NCBI GenBank assembly: GCA_903851305.1
Contig: CAINNX010000171.1
Location: 1-64,000 of the forward strand
From: an uncultured Hyphomicrobiales bacterium
GTDB taxonomy: Bacteria > Pseudomonadota > Alphaproteobacteria > Rhizobiales > Beijerinckiaceae
DNA: 64,000 bases
Direction: 5' to 3'
Part shown: one piece after another, positions 1-9,819 of the stretch
Layout: the number at the start of each line of letters is the position of its first letter
Position numbering within the stretch: position 1 is the stretch's first letter
Made by a program: the position numbers and the translations under genes
Notes under the pieces: model-generated
The model's database searches: none
The model's input: the letters and a program-made list of their open reading frames with translations, nothing else
What the model was told of the DNA's origin: nothing

Positions 1-1318
1 CGGGCTTGGTGGAGGGGTTCCATCCATACATGTCGAAATGTACCCAAGCGCGTGCGCCCTCAACAAAGCGGCGCAAGAACAAAGCTGCCGTGACAGAACC
101 CGCAAAGGGGCCATTGGAGACATTGTTGAGATCAGCCACTTTACTGTCGAGCAGAGAATCGTAAGCCTCCCAGAGCGGCAAACGCCAAACCGGATCGTGC
201 TGGGCAAACCCTGTCTCGGTGATCTCTGCTGCCAGAGCATCATCACCCGTGTAGAAGGGCGGCAGATCAGGCCCCAAAGCGACGCGCGCCGCACCTGTGA
301 GTGTCGCAAAATCAATCAAAAGATCAGGCTTGTCTTCGGCAGCGAGCGCCAATGCGTCGGCCAGAATGAGTCGGCCTTCTGCATCGGTATTGCCGATCTC
401 GACATTCAGTCCCTTACGGCTGGGATAAACATCGCTCGGACGGAAGCTTGACGCAGAGACTGCATTTTCAACAATGGGCACGAGCACACGCAAGCGCAAT
501 TTAAGCTTTGCATCCATGATCATATGAGCGAGCGCGAGCACTGTTGCAGCGCCCGCCATGTCTTTCTTCATCAGCAACATGGCGCTTGAAGGCTTGATGT
601 CGAGACCGCCTGTGTCAAAACACACGCCCTTGCCAACCAAAGTGACTTTAGGCGCATCAGGCGGGCCGAAGACAAAATCAACCAGACGCGGGGGTTCTTG
701 TGCAGCGCGACCGACCGCGTGGATCAGCGGAAAATTATATTTAAGAAGATCATCGCCTGAAATGACGCAGGGTTTCAACCCGAAACGCGCTCCGACTGCA
801 CACGCAGCTGCCTCCAAAGCTTGCGGGGACATTTCATTGGGCGGCGTGTTGACCAGATCGCGCGCCAGCGTAATACCATCAACCATGCGCTGGATACGGG
901 CGGCATCCACACCACGCGGGCAGACAAGGCGCGGCTGTGGTGAATCGTTTTTCTTGTATCGGGTGAAACGGTAAGCCGATAGGCACCAGGACAAAGCGGC
1001 AAGCTCTGCTCCATTCACACCACCGGGCAAGTCGCTGAATTCGTAATCGCCAGCCGGTAGCAATGTCGCCAATTTACCGGGCATGAATGTATCAGCTTTA
1101 ACTGCGCCGGGCTCATCCACGCCCAGAAGCACCGTGCTGAGGCCGCCTTGCGCATCGGGTAAGAGGCAATGACGGCCAGGCTTCGGCGCAAAGTCACTCG
1201 CTTTGGCAAAAGCCCGCGCTGGCGTCGCCAGCTCTTGTTCAACAACAGGCCACGTCGACAGGCTAACGCAGCGAATGGGTGTGATGGGAGTTTGCGGGCG
1301 CTCAACGATCAGCAGCAT
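1..1318 (-). CDS. Leucyl aminopeptidase family protein (M17), C-terminus outside window
   Basis: Cytosolic dinuclear-metal aminopeptidase of family M17 that removes N-terminal residues from peptides. I translated it by hand: the frame is open from an ATG at 1318 to base 1 (439 codons), so the C-terminus is missing. Visible M17 signatures, in order, are VGKGVCFDTGG (metal and catalytic Lys), MKKDMAGAA, and NTDAEGRLILADAL with the metal-binding Asp and Glu. The N-terminal third is less conserved, as is usual in this family. An AAGGA lies about 11 nt before the ATG. It is transcribed away from the TPR lipoprotein gene, with about 100 AT-rich bases between them that may hold both promoters. PepA and PepB subtypes cannot be separated here. 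Confidence 0.93.
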   Translation of the reverse strand, partial: MLLIVERPQTPITPIRCVSLSTWPVVEQELATPARAFAKASDFAPKPGRHCLLPDAQGGLSTVLLGVDEPGAVKADTFMPGKLATLLPAGDYEFSDLPGGVNGAELAALSWCLSAYRFTRYKKNDSPQPRLVCPRGVDAARIQRMVDGITLARDLVNTPPNEMSPQALEAAACAVGARFGLKPCVISGDDLLKYNFPLIHAVGRAAQEPPRLVDFVFGPPDAPKVTLVGKGVCFDTGGLDIKPSSAMLLMKKDMAGAATVLALAHMIMDAKLKLRLRVLVPIVENAVSASSFRPSDVYPSRKGLNVEIGNTDAEGRLILADALALAAEDKPDLLIDFATLTGAARVALGPDLPPFYTGDDALAAEITETGFAQHDPVWRLPLWEAYDSLLDSKVADLNNVSNGPFAGSVTAALFLRRFVEGARAWVHFDMYGWNPSTKP

Positions 1319-1420
1319 GTCTCTTATTCCTTAGGCGTTGCGACCTATTTTAAGAAATCATTAGGGTTAATTTTCTATGATGGTTTCATTGTTTTAATCA
1401 TTTCCGGCAGGATTTTTGCC

Positions 1421-2236
1421 ATGGCCTCTGCGGCAGCCCTTCGACGCACGTTCTGTATCGCCCTAATCGTCACCGCTCCGCTGGCCGGATGCAAGACGTT
1501 CGAGCAGCCGTGGACCATGGCGAATACGCCAGATCCGCAAAAAATTGCAGCCCTGCCCGCAGATGAAGCAACACTACGCCGCCAGGCTGATGAACTTGGC
1601 CGCCGCTATGATGCCAATGCAGAAGATCGCGAAGTTGTGTTGGCTTATGCAGCCACTTTGCGGCGTCTGCAACAGAGCGCACAGGCCGTTTCAGTTTTGC
1701 AACGAGAGGCAGCGCGTAACCCTGACGATCTTGAAGTGCTCGGCGCTTATGGAAAAGCCTTGGCCGATGCAGGTCGCTTCAGTGAAGCAGCCGATGTGCT
1801 TTCGCGTGCCCATACGCCAGAGCGGCCAAATTGGTCGATCCTCTCAGCACAAGGTTTTGTAGCGGATCAGCTAGGTGACCAGCGGCAAGCCCAGGCCTAT
1901 TACGAGGCCGCGCTCAAAATTGACCCGACACAAGCCACAGTCCTGTCTAATCTTGGCCTCTCTTACGCCTTGTCAAAAGACCTTGAGCGCGCTGAAAGCA
2001 TTTCGCGGCGCGCCGCTGACGTGCCCGGGGCTGACGAGCGCGTGCGACAAAATTTGAAATTTGTTCTGGAGCTACGCAGCGCAAACCGTGAAACTGCAGC
2101 TATACCCACATCAACACCGCGCGTGATTGTGAGCCAGGCCAGCAGCTCAACGCCTGCAATCACAAGATCCAAAAAAGAAAAACAGGAGCCAGTGTCAACC
2201 AAAGCTGCGGCACTTGATTTACGAAAAGGCATTTAA
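1421..2236 (+). CDS. tadD: TPR-repeat lipoprotein, TadD-like
   Basis: Predicted outer-membrane-directed lipoprotein of 271 aa. The N-terminus has a hydrophobic stretch ending in a lipobox (PLAGC), then tetratricopeptide-like helices across roughly residues 60-200, for example the segments containing VVLAYAATLRRL, VLGAYGKALADAG and AQAYYEAALKIDP. The start at ATG 1421 gives a proper signal peptide; the frame stays open upstream but adds nothing signal-like. TadD-type TPR lipoproteins support secretin assembly in Flp/Tad pilus systems, and this gene lies next to tadC. It is convergent with tadC: the two stop codons share the palindrome TTAA at 2233-2236. The C-terminal 50 residues are low-complexity Ser/Thr/Lys. 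Assignment rests on TPR plus context. Confidence 0.8.
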   Translation: MASAAALRRTFCIALIVTAPLAGCKTFEQPWTMANTPDPQKIAALPADEATLRRQADELGRRYDANAEDREVVLAYAATLRRLQQSAQAVSVLQREAARNPDDLEVLGAYGKALADAGRFSEAADVLSRAHTPERPNWSILSAQGFVADQLGDQRQAQAYYEAALKIDPTQATVLSNLGLSYALSKDLERAESISRRAADVPGADERVRQNLKFVLELRSANRETAAIPTSTPRVIVSQASSSTPAITRSKKEKQEPVSTKAAALDLRKGI

Positions 2237-3204
2237 AAGAAATTCTTGGCCGCTTGCGAAATAGCCGGCCCCAGAATCACGACAAAAAGAACGGGCAGAA
2301 AGAATAGTATCATGGGTACAGTGAGCTTGGGCGGCAAAGATGCAGCCTTGCGCTCTGCTTCAGACATGCGCATGGTGCGGCTTTCCTGCGCCACAATACG
2401 CAAGGCACTCGCCAAAGGCGTCCCGTAACGATCTGCCTGATTGAGAACAGTCACAATCTGGCGCACTGAATCAACATCCACACGGCGGCTCAGGTTTTCA
2501 TAGGCCTGCCGACGATCCGGCAGAAACGACAATTCTGCAGTCGTCAGCACAAATTCTTCCGCCAAGGCAACAGACTGTCGACCAATTTCTTCAGACACAC
2601 GACGAAAAGCTGTCTCAATAGAAATCCCAGATTCCACACAGATCAATAAAAGATCGAGCGCGTCCGGAAATGCTCGCCGTATCGATGCACGCCGTTCAGC
2701 TGTGACTTTGTCGAGATACATCTCCGGTATTTTGATGCCGATATAAAGCAGGCCAATCAGCGCTGCGATACGCGTTAATTGCGAATAGCCCATATCGTCG
2801 ATATAAAAGAGATAAAATAGTCCAATCAAAAAAAGTGCTATGGGCGCAACAGCACGAAAAAAAATGAAAGTTGTCTCAGCAGCTACACCACGAAAGCCCG
2901 CCGCTGCTAATTTTGCAGGAGCATTTTCAATCCCGAGCCATTCGCCCAAGCGAAACATTTTCACCAAGTCCCGCACAAATGGCTTTTCTTCCATCCGCAA
3001 ACCTGCTCGTGGATCCTTGCCGAGCTTATCGCGTTCACGAAGCTGAATACGCTCGCGTTCCAAGGCGACCGATTTCATTCGCTGCCGTAATGGATCGGGG
3101 GCGAGATAGGGCGCCACCGCAGCAAGAACCACAGCCACAAGACACAGCAGAATCAAAAGCTGTAAATGAAAATCGGGGGATTGGAAAAGTTGCGGCATGA
3201 TCAT
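2233..3204 (-). CDS. tadC: Type II secretion F family protein TadC
   Basis: Inner-membrane platform protein of the Tad/Flp pilus machine, 323 aa, T2SSF domain. Hydrophobic segments are visible near residues 10-35, about 115-170 and at the C-terminus (LTVPMILFFLPVLFVVILG). The cytoplasmic helical domain contains the typical ALDLLLICVESGISIETAF segment. I chose ATG 3204; an extended form would use TTG 3219, inside the end of tadB, and there is no clear Shine-Dalgarno for either. It is the last gene of the minus-strand cpa/tad run and works with TadB and the ATPase CpaF to polymerise pilin. Confidence 0.9.
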   Translation of the reverse strand: MIMPQLFQSPDFHLQLLILLCLVAVVLAAVAPYLAPDPLRQRMKSVALERERIQLRERDKLGKDPRAGLRMEEKPFVRDLVKMFRLGEWLGIENAPAKLAAAGFRGVAAETTFIFFRAVAPIALFLIGLFYLFYIDDMGYSQLTRIAALIGLLYIGIKIPEMYLDKVTAERRASIRRAFPDALDLLLICVESGISIETAFRRVSEEIGRQSVALAEEFVLTTAELSFLPDRRQAYENLSRRVDVDSVRQIVTVLNQADRYGTPLASALRIVAQESRTMRMSEAERKAASLPPKLTVPMILFFLPVLFVVILGPAISQAAKNFF

Positions 3205-3208
3205 GGCA

Positions 3209-4195
3209 CTAAATATCAAAATTAATCATGCGCTTCATGACGACAATTCCAATTGTCATCCAGACAGCGCACAAAGCCAGCATAATTTGACCCTGCGACG
3301 TCGTGAAAAATATATCCATGTAGCCAGGGCTGGTGAGGTAAACGATTCCAGAAATAGCAAATGGCAAAGCACCGATAATACCAGCTGAGGCTTTCGCCTC
3401 CGCTGACATAGCGCGGACCTTTTGCTGCATTTTTTTTCGGTCGCGCAGCACCGTCGACAAATTGCTCAAGCCTTCGGATAGATTGCCGCCAGTACCTTGC
3501 TGGATGGTGATGAGAATGGCGAAAAACCGCGCCTCAGGCACAGGAACCCGATCTGCCAAACGCTCCACGGCTTGAGCCATGGTAAAGCCAACCGACTGCG
3601 CTTCATGCAACAGCCTGAATTCCGTTGCCACGGGCTCCGGCAATTCGCGCGCAACAACATAGAGACATTCGGATAAAGGTAGGCCAGCGCGGACGCCGCG
3701 CACAATAACGTCGATAGCAGAGGCAAAATGCTCAAGAAACAGTGAACCCCGGCGCTTGCGCAACCAGCCCAGCACTATGACGGGAGCCATAATGCCTCCA
3801 ACTGCATAGCCCACAAAAATGGTCAGCGGATCATCGGTAAAAATAAACAGGACCAGTGCAAAACAGATCCCTGAGATAATCGACCATGAGCAAAATTGCG
3901 CTTTGGTCATTTGAAGCCCGGCTTGCACAATGCGCCGATCAAGCGACAGGCGACGCGATTTCCTCTCCCGCGTTTCAACTTCTTTCAGACTTTCAATGAT
4001 TAGTTTGCGCCTTTGGGCTGCATCACTGAACCGCGCACCTGTCTGTTTGCGGTCATCGACTTTCAAAAAACTGGCCTTGCGTTTTTCAGCTTTGGCATCA
4101 CCAGAAAATTGCGGGTAAATCATCGCAAAGAAAATGGCGACAATCGCCAAGACAACTAACAAAGTCACGACGACATCGGTTGAGGGCGCGTGCAT
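3209..4195 (-). CDS. tadB: Type II secretion F family protein TadB
   Basis: Inner-membrane T2SSF-domain protein, 328 aa, paralogous to TadC. An N-terminal membrane segment (VVVTLLVVLAIVAIFFAMIY), a charged cytoplasmic part, then a membrane pair near residues 110-150 precede the conserved T2SSF domain (VIVRGVRAGLPLSECLYVVA; ILITIQQGTGGNLSEGLSNL). A C-terminal membrane segment follows. It starts at ATG 4195, three bases after the cpaF stop, and ends in TAG just before tadC, which indicates translational coupling in the operon. Role: with TadC forms the membrane platform turned by CpaF. Confidence 0.93.
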   Translation of the reverse strand: MHAPSTDVVVTLLVVLAIVAIFFAMIYPQFSGDAKAEKRKASFLKVDDRKQTGARFSDAAQRRKLIIESLKEVETRERKSRRLSLDRRIVQAGLQMTKAQFCSWSIISGICFALVLFIFTDDPLTIFVGYAVGGIMAPVIVLGWLRKRRGSLFLEHFASAIDVIVRGVRAGLPLSECLYVVARELPEPVATEFRLLHEAQSVGFTMAQAVERLADRVPVPEARFFAILITIQQGTGGNLSEGLSNLSTVLRDRKKMQQKVRAMSAEAKASAGIIGALPFAISGIVYLTSPGYMDIFFTTSQGQIMLALCAVWMTIGIVVMKRMINFDI

Positions 4196-4198
4196 CGC

Positions 4199-5638
4199 TT
4201 AACCTCCTGCGTGTGTCGATGCAACCTGACTGACCTCTGAGGCGTCCAGCGCCGCGGCCAGTCGGCTTTCTTCATTGTAATAGCGTGCGCGCTCCCAGAA
4301 TCTTGGACGACCAATACCCATGGAGCGATGTCGTCCTATCAAACGGCCGTGTGCATCCTCACCCAACACGTCATAGACATAAAGATCCTGAGTGGTGATG
4401 ACATCGCCCTCAAGCCCTAGAACCTCGGTAATATGTGTGATGCGGCGGGACCCATCGCGGAGCCGCGCTGCCTGGATGACAACATCAATTGACGAGACCA
4501 TCATCTCGCGAATGGTGCGGGCTGGTAGCGCAAAACCACCCATGGTGATCATGCTCTCGATGCGGCTCAAAGCTTCGCGCGGTGAATTGGCATGCAAGGT
4601 TCCCATCGAACCATCATGGCCTGTGTTCATCGCCTGCAGCAGATCAAAGGCCTCGGGCCCACGTACTTCACCAACAATAATAAGCTCGGGACGCATGCGC
4701 AGACAATTGCGCACGAGATCACGCATGGTGATCGAACCCGTGCCTTCCAGACTGGGGGGGCGTGTTTCAAGTCGCACAACATGAGGTTGTTGCAATTGCA
4801 ATTCAGCTGCATCTTCGCAAGTGATGATGCGTTCGTCATGATCGATATAATTGGTCACGCAATTGAGCAGCGTAGTTTTGCCAGACCCTGTGCCGCCCGA
4901 GATAACAAGATTGCAGCGGATGCGGCCAATGACTTTAAGAAGCTCTGCGCCTGCTTCATCAATCGAGCCAAGCTGAACCAATTGATCAAGGGTAAGCTTG
5001 TCACGCCGAAACTTTCGGATAGTTAGTGTTGGTCCATCAATAGATAGTGGGGGTGCAATCACATTGACGCGCGAGCCATCCAGCAAGCGGGCATCGCAAA
5101 TGGGAGAAGCTTCGTCCATACGACGGCCAACTTGGCTTACAATACGCTGGCAAATATTCATTAATTGCGCATTGTCTTTGAAGCGTATGTTGGTGAGTTG
5201 AATCTTGCCATTCACTTCAATGTAAGTGCGGCTGCATCCATTGACCATGATATCAGCGATATCATCACGCGATAATAATGGCTCCAGGGGCCCAAATCCC
5301 AAAACGTCATTACAAATATCATCGAGCAGATCTTCTTGCTCGGCGATTGACATTACATAATTTTTGATTGTGATGATTTCACTCACAATATCGCGGATTT
5401 CAGCCCGCGCACTGTCTGAATCAAGCCTCGACAATTGCGAGAGATCAATGGCTTCAATCAATGCGCCAAAGATCAGGCTTTTGGTCATGTAATAGTCATC
5501 AGAGCGAGGCTTTTCGGCTCGAGTCGACGGCTGAACACCCATCCGCAAAGGCGCCACGGTGTTTGCACGCGCAGACGGGGATGCCACCGCGCTTCGCGCA
5601 TGCGGTAAACTTTGAGATGAGGGGCGCCGACCAAACAT
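4199..5638 (-). CDS. cpaF: CpaF/TadA pilus assembly ATPase
   Basis: Secretion ATPase of the GspE/VirB11 family that powers Flp pilus assembly, 479 aa. Visible motifs are Walker A GGTGSGKTTLLN, the Asp box region (ITCEDAAELQL), Walker B (ELIIVGEVRGPEA) and the His box region (MNTGHDGSMGTLHANSP). The N-terminal 60 residues are low-complexity and Arg/Ser-rich; the GspE N domain follows. ATG 5638 is preferred over the TTG two codons upstream because AAGGT lies a few bases before it. It sits between cpaE and tadB with 3-15 bp gaps. Length and motif order are normal. Confidence 0.96.
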   Translation of the reverse strand: MFGRRPSSQSLPHARSAVASPSARANTVAPLRMGVQPSTRAEKPRSDDYYMTKSLIFGALIEAIDLSQLSRLDSDSARAEIRDIVSEIITIKNYVMSIAEQEDLLDDICNDVLGFGPLEPLLSRDDIADIMVNGCSRTYIEVNGKIQLTNIRFKDNAQLMNICQRIVSQVGRRMDEASPICDARLLDGSRVNVIAPPLSIDGPTLTIRKFRRDKLTLDQLVQLGSIDEAGAELLKVIGRIRCNLVISGGTGSGKTTLLNCVTNYIDHDERIITCEDAAELQLQQPHVVRLETRPPSLEGTGSITMRDLVRNCLRMRPELIIVGEVRGPEAFDLLQAMNTGHDGSMGTLHANSPREALSRIESMITMGGFALPARTIREMMVSSIDVVIQAARLRDGSRRITHITEVLGLEGDVITTQDLYVYDVLGEDAHGRLIGRHRSMGIGRPRFWERARYYNEESRLAAALDASEVSQVASTHAGG

Positions 5639-5653
5639 GTTCAACCTTCATTC

Positions 5654-6879
5654 TCAAACAAATGCGCTACGTAGCTTTGCCACGAGCGGGGCAATCAGCC
5701 GCATGTGATCAGGCTTGGGTGCACCCACGCCAGTCACAGCGACACACACAGACTGTAACAGCTTGACAATCTTCGTAGATCCCTCGGTGTCAGCCAGCAT
5801 CTGACCGTGATTTGCGGCTGTCCCGAAAAGTTTTGCATCATGAGGAATGATGGCTGAAGGCACTAAAGCCAGCCCTCGCTCGAAATCCGATGAAGAAATT
5901 TCTGGGCGACGCGCCATAGCCGCCTTGTTGAGAATGAGGCGTAGACTGAGATCAGCCGGACGATGCTTACGCATATATTCAAGAATATTTTTGGCATTTC
6001 GCAAACTTGCCAAATCAGGCTCACAAACCAGCACCATGTCTTCAGAGCTGAGCAACAAACGCCGCTTCCAGTCTGGCCAGCCATGCGGCAAGTCGAGCAC
6101 AATGTAAGGTGCCAATGAACGCGCAGCATCAAGCACGGGATCAAAGACGTCAGCCGCAAGATCACCTGCAGCTTCCACAGTTGCAGGAGCTGCAAGAAGT
6201 GAAAGATTATCCTCACACCGCACCAATAGGCGCTCAACAAAGACAGAATCAATACGCTCGGGTGCTTCAATGGCATCCGCCAGAGTGCTTTGAGGCTCTT
6301 GGTTGAAATCAAGGCCTGCTGTCCCAAAAGCCATGTCGAGATCAATCAAAATGACAGGCTGGCGAACGTTACGAGCGATGGTCAGCGCGAGATTATGCGC
6401 CAGCGTTGAAACACCAGCCCCCCCTTAGCACCTGTCACTGCAATGACACGCCCGACCAACCTCTGCGCAGGATCGGCATAAAGAGCTGCAATAGCGCGCA
6501 CCACATCTGCAGGCTCAAAGGGATGAATCACATAATCACTGATGCCACGTGCCATCAAAGTTCGGTAGAGCTGCACATCATTCAGATCTCCGATGACGAT
6601 GACCTTGGTTGTCTCTTCGCAAAGCTCTGCCAAGGCATCGAGCTCTAGAAGCAACAGGTCGCGGTCGGCTTTTGTTTCAATGATGATCAGATTGGGAACG
6701 GGCTTGAGCCGAAATGCCTCAATGGCCGAGGGCAATCCGCCTGCATGCAGCTCTGCTTCCACGCGCACCATGCGTGGATCATCAGCGATCATTTGCAAAA
6801 GCGCCCTGGTCTTCGCTTCTTCCCAAAACGCCTGCATCGTCATGCGCGGCAACGGAGCAATAGAATGTTTCATATCCAT
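5654..6879 (-). pseudogene. cpaE: CpaE/TadZ pilus localisation ATPase, frameshifted
   Basis: CpaE-type protein: an N-terminal receiver-like domain (IIETKADRDLLLLELDAL...VIVIGDLNDVQLYRTLMARG) followed by a MinD/ParA-like ATPase that places the Tad machine at the cell pole. The frame from ATG 6879 reads to the P-loop (VIAVTGAKGG) and then shifts. The run at 6418-6424 is seven C on the plus strand; eight would restore AKGGAGVSTLAHNLAL and join the downstream frame that continues (LIDLDMAFGTAGLDFNQEP) to the stop at 5654. With the extra base the product is 408 aa. As written, translation ends at 6382 without the ATPase domain. This may be an assembly error in a homopolymer or a true mutation. It lies 16 bp after cpaD. 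Confidence 0.88.
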
Positions 6880-6895
6880 CTTGATGGCCCCACGC

Positions 6896-7573
6896 TCATT
6901 GGCCGGCTCCACCAATGCCGGGGGCTTGCACGCCCCATGTCACAGACGGGTCTTGGCCACGCCGAATGGCGGCCAGTGCACGGGCACGCATTTCACCATC
7001 TGCTGGGCTTGCCGCCCGCATGCTGGTGAGATCGCGTGGATCCGAAGTTTGCACTGCCATCATGGTTTGGTAGGCGCAACCAAAATTGGCGTAAGGCTCA
7101 TTATCCCAACCAGACAAGGAAGAAGCGGAGGCCAGATCGTCGGGCCACACACCACAAGGTGTCACCACATTTGCTTTGCTGCGCAGAAAGCGCAGGCTGA
7201 TGATCGTTGCCTCACCCAACATAGCGGGCTCACGGATGAGACGCACAGAGCCACGCACACCCTCACTCAAGAGCTGCTGGCGTATGCGGTCAAATTGTGC
7301 CTGCACTATTTTGTCTTGAGGGGTCTTATTCGGAATACGAATTTCGATTTGTCGCCCTCTGTCCTGCCGCCAAGCCGAAGCAAAGGTTGCAATTTTCATC
7401 CGGCTATCGCCATCGAGCTGCGATGCCACAGGAAGGCTTATGACTTGATTGTCATCCTGCACAGTAATGGGATGGCGCGAGGCCACATCCTGGCCAAGGC
7501 GCAAGGCTGGCTCGCTGGCGCAACTTGCAAACAGTAAGACAAATGTCGCGAGGATGAGACGCTGCTCAATCAT
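6896..7573 (-). CDS. cpaD: CpaD family pilus assembly lipoprotein
   Basis: Outer-membrane lipoprotein of the Tad/Cpa pilus system, 225 aa, thought to assist the CpaC secretin. The signal peptide ends in a lipobox (LLFASCAS). The conserved CpaD core includes the IEIRIPNKTP segment and CGVWPDDLA followed by YANFGCAYQ, with the two Cys residues typical of this family. The start at ATG 7573 overlaps the cpaC stop by 8 bp, indicating coupled translation; longer readings would lie inside cpaC and lose the signal peptide. Confidence 0.88.
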   Translation of the reverse strand: MIEQRLILATFVLLFASCASEPALRLGQDVASRHPITVQDDNQVISLPVASQLDGDSRMKIATFASAWRQDRGRQIEIRIPNKTPQDKIVQAQFDRIRQQLLSEGVRGSVRLIREPAMLGEATIISLRFLRSKANVVTPCGVWPDDLASASSLSGWDNEPYANFGCAYQTMMAVQTSDPRDLTSMRAASPADGEMRARALAAIRRGQDPSVTWGVQAPGIGGAGQ

Positions 7574-8939
7574 TGATAAACCCCGCGCGCCCTTTGAGCT
7601 GGCCAAGCTTTGTATCCGCGCCATAGGATTGATTGACACGTCCCATAAACACCGCCTGTGGATCGGTGGCATCAACCAGATTATCTGTCGGCTTTTTCAA
7701 ATCACCCGGCATGCTGGGTCGTGCAATCACCGGCGTTATGATGATCATCAATTCACTTTCCTCACGCTGATAATCACGCGAGCGAAAGATCGAGCCCAGC
7801 ACCGGCAGGTTCATGAGCCCGGGGAGCCCGTTCAATACCTGCTTGGAGCGAACTTGAATGAGACCTGCAGAGGCAATTGATCCACCCGAGGGCAGCTCAA
7901 CCGTTGTTTCATTCTTGCGGGTCAAAAAGCCATAGACTGCCGAGGTGCCGTAATTAAAGCTCTGTGTTGGATCAACCTCTGTCACTTCCGTTGCCACACG
8001 CAACAAGATTCGCCCTTCATTCATCACCACAGGCGTGAAGTTGAGCGCTACACCATAGGGACGAAACGTGACGGAGGCCGAAGAGACATTGCGATTGGTG
8101 GCTGGATCAATCGTGCAATTCTGCCCTGTTGGCACAGGCATTTCACCACCAGCGGTGAATTTCGCACTTTCACCCGACACAGCCGTCACGGCCGGCTCCG
8201 CCAGAATACGAGCGACGCCATAGCGCTCAAGCGCCTGCAAGGTTGTTGTGACGTCGCCTTTTGTGTTTAGCGCACTGGTTGGTGCGCCGCGAATACCAAA
8301 AGCATTGGCGATATTGAGCACGCCCCAATTGCCACTTGCTGCGATATTGGACACGCCCAGCTGCTTGACCACATCACGTCGCACTTCGGCTATGGTGACT
8401 TTGACCATCACCTGATCCTGCCCACGCACGGTCAGGGAATTGACGATCTTTCCGGTTGAGCCCGCATTACCTGCGACAAAACCTGACGCAATTTCGCTGG
8501 CTTGCTGCGCATCTCGCGCGCTGTCGACACTGCCGGTCAGAATGATCGTGTCATTGATGGTTCGCAGCATAATATTGGCTTTGGGCATGGCTGTGCGCAA
8601 TATGGCATCCAGCTCGCCAATGTCGCGGCCAATTGAAATATCGAAAGAGGCGATCTGCCGCCCAGCTGCATCCAGCGCAAAGACATTGCTTTGCCCATTT
8701 TCTATGCCAATGATGTAAATGCGTCGGGGTGAGCGCACGATGGCATTGGCCACTTTGGGGTTGCTGACAAAAATCTCCGAGGCATCGCGCGGCAAATCCA
8801 AAACATATGATTTGCCTACACCCATATTGATGCAACGGGCCTGCGCATCAACCGTTTCCTGTGCCTGCCCAGATTGTGGCCCTACAACCAGAAGCGCCAG
8901 TGTCAGGATGATCTGTTTGAAGCGTAGATGGCCCGCCAT
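7566..8939 (-). CDS. cpaC: CpaC secretin (type II and III secretion system protein)
   Basis: Outer-membrane secretin through which the Flp pilus exits, 457 aa. Features in order: signal peptide (LTLALLVVG...GQA), an N-terminal pilus-assembly domain (SYVLDLPRDASEIFVSNPKVA), a BON-like region (LRTINDTIILTGSVDSA) and the secretin core (VMVKVTIAEVRRDVVKQLG; ARILAEPAVTAVSGESAKF; GLPGLMNLPVLGSIFRS). The start ATG at 8939 overlaps the last base of the cpaB stop (TAATG). Length and motifs match normal CpaC/RcpA proteins. Confidence 0.95.
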   Translation of the reverse strand: MAGHLRFKQIILTLALLVVGPQSGQAQETVDAQARCINMGVGKSYVLDLPRDASEIFVSNPKVANAIVRSPRRIYIIGIENGQSNVFALDAAGRQIASFDISIGRDIGELDAILRTAMPKANIMLRTINDTIILTGSVDSARDAQQASEIASGFVAGNAGSTGKIVNSLTVRGQDQVMVKVTIAEVRRDVVKQLGVSNIAASGNWGVLNIANAFGIRGAPTSALNTKGDVTTTLQALERYGVARILAEPAVTAVSGESAKFTAGGEMPVPTGQNCTIDPATNRNVSSASVTFRPYGVALNFTPVVMNEGRILLRVATEVTEVDPTQSFNYGTSAVYGFLTRKNETTVELPSGGSIASAGLIQVRSKQVLNGLPGLMNLPVLGSIFRSRDYQREESELMIIITPVIARPSMPGDLKKPTDNLVDATDPQAVFMGRVNQSYGADTKLGQLKGRAGFIND

Positions 8940-9718
8940 TATCGGGCTCCTGTCAGCACACCGTAGCGCACCACATTGGCAATGCCGCCAGTCTGATTTG
9001 CTCCGGTCTCAGGCGCATTGGCTTGTTCGGCCGTCGCGCGCAAAACAAGTGTCAGATGCGCCGTTCTTTGTGCAACCAGCAGCAGTTCCGCCTGTGGTGG
9101 TGTGACTTCCAAGGTCGCAGTGGTCCCATTCACGGGCTTTTCCAGATTGCGCTCAGCCAATTGTCCAATGGCCAATACGCGTACATTGCGCAGCAACACT
9201 TGCGCGCCCTGTGCATCTGCCGACACGCCTTCTTCATAGCGCGCCATTTTCACGACATCGACGCGATCACCGGGCTGGACGAAACCACCTGCTGTCGTCA
9301 AGCCACCCGGATCAATCGCAATGGCAACGGCGCGCATGCCTGCCGGCAGATTTGCCGCCATGAAACCGGCGGCGCGCCCCGCACGGATCAGACGCTCGCG
9401 ACGGATCGGCTCGCCAGCACCAATGGCCACGCGAACATAAGCTCCGCGCAGATCGGTCACTGCTTCGCCATTGCGACGTAAAATCATGCCCGGCTGCACA
9501 TTGGTCGGCGTGGTTTTTTGCCAAACCATATCCGTCTCTTCAAGCACACGTCCGGGCGACAATTCGCTTGCTGCTACCAGCACTTCTTCCATCACCACGA
9601 CTGGAACTTGTGGAGCGGCCACCTCAGGCACAGGGGCGGGTGCATTCATCATGATGAGCAATGCCAACCCGCCCGCAACGAGCGCCAGCCCCAGCATGAT
9701 GATCCGCACGAGTTTCAT
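8939..9718 (-). CDS. cpaB: CpaB/RcpC Flp pilus assembly protein
   Basis: Membrane-anchored periplasmic protein of the Tad system, 259 aa. A single N-terminal membrane segment (IIMLGLALVAGGLALLIMM) is followed by an SAF domain starting near VLVAASELSPGRVLEETDM and a later RcpC-type domain (GMRAVAIAIDPGGLTTAGGF; GDRVDVV). The start is ATG 9718, which gives a clean membrane anchor; the open frame upstream uses a TTG with no better ribosome site. CpaB is thought to stabilise the secretin. It is separated from cpaA by about 100 bp and overlaps cpaC by one base. Confidence 0.92.
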   Translation of the reverse strand: MKLVRIIMLGLALVAGGLALLIMMNAPAPVPEVAAPQVPVVVMEEVLVAASELSPGRVLEETDMVWQKTTPTNVQPGMILRRNGEAVTDLRGAYVRVAIGAGEPIRRERLIRAGRAAGFMAANLPAGMRAVAIAIDPGGLTTAGGFVQPGDRVDVVKMARYEEGVSADAQGAQVLLRNVRVLAIGQLAERNLEKPVNGTTATLEVTPPQAELLLVAQRTAHLTLVLRATAEQANAPETGANQTGGIANVVRYGVLTGAR

Positions 9719-9819
9719 GAATGACACTCTGGAAAAGCCTAAAACAATCTGCTTCAAAAAAAGAAATAAACGTAACGGGATATAGCCGCGGTCATGGTTA
9801 ACGACGTGTTAACGCGCCC

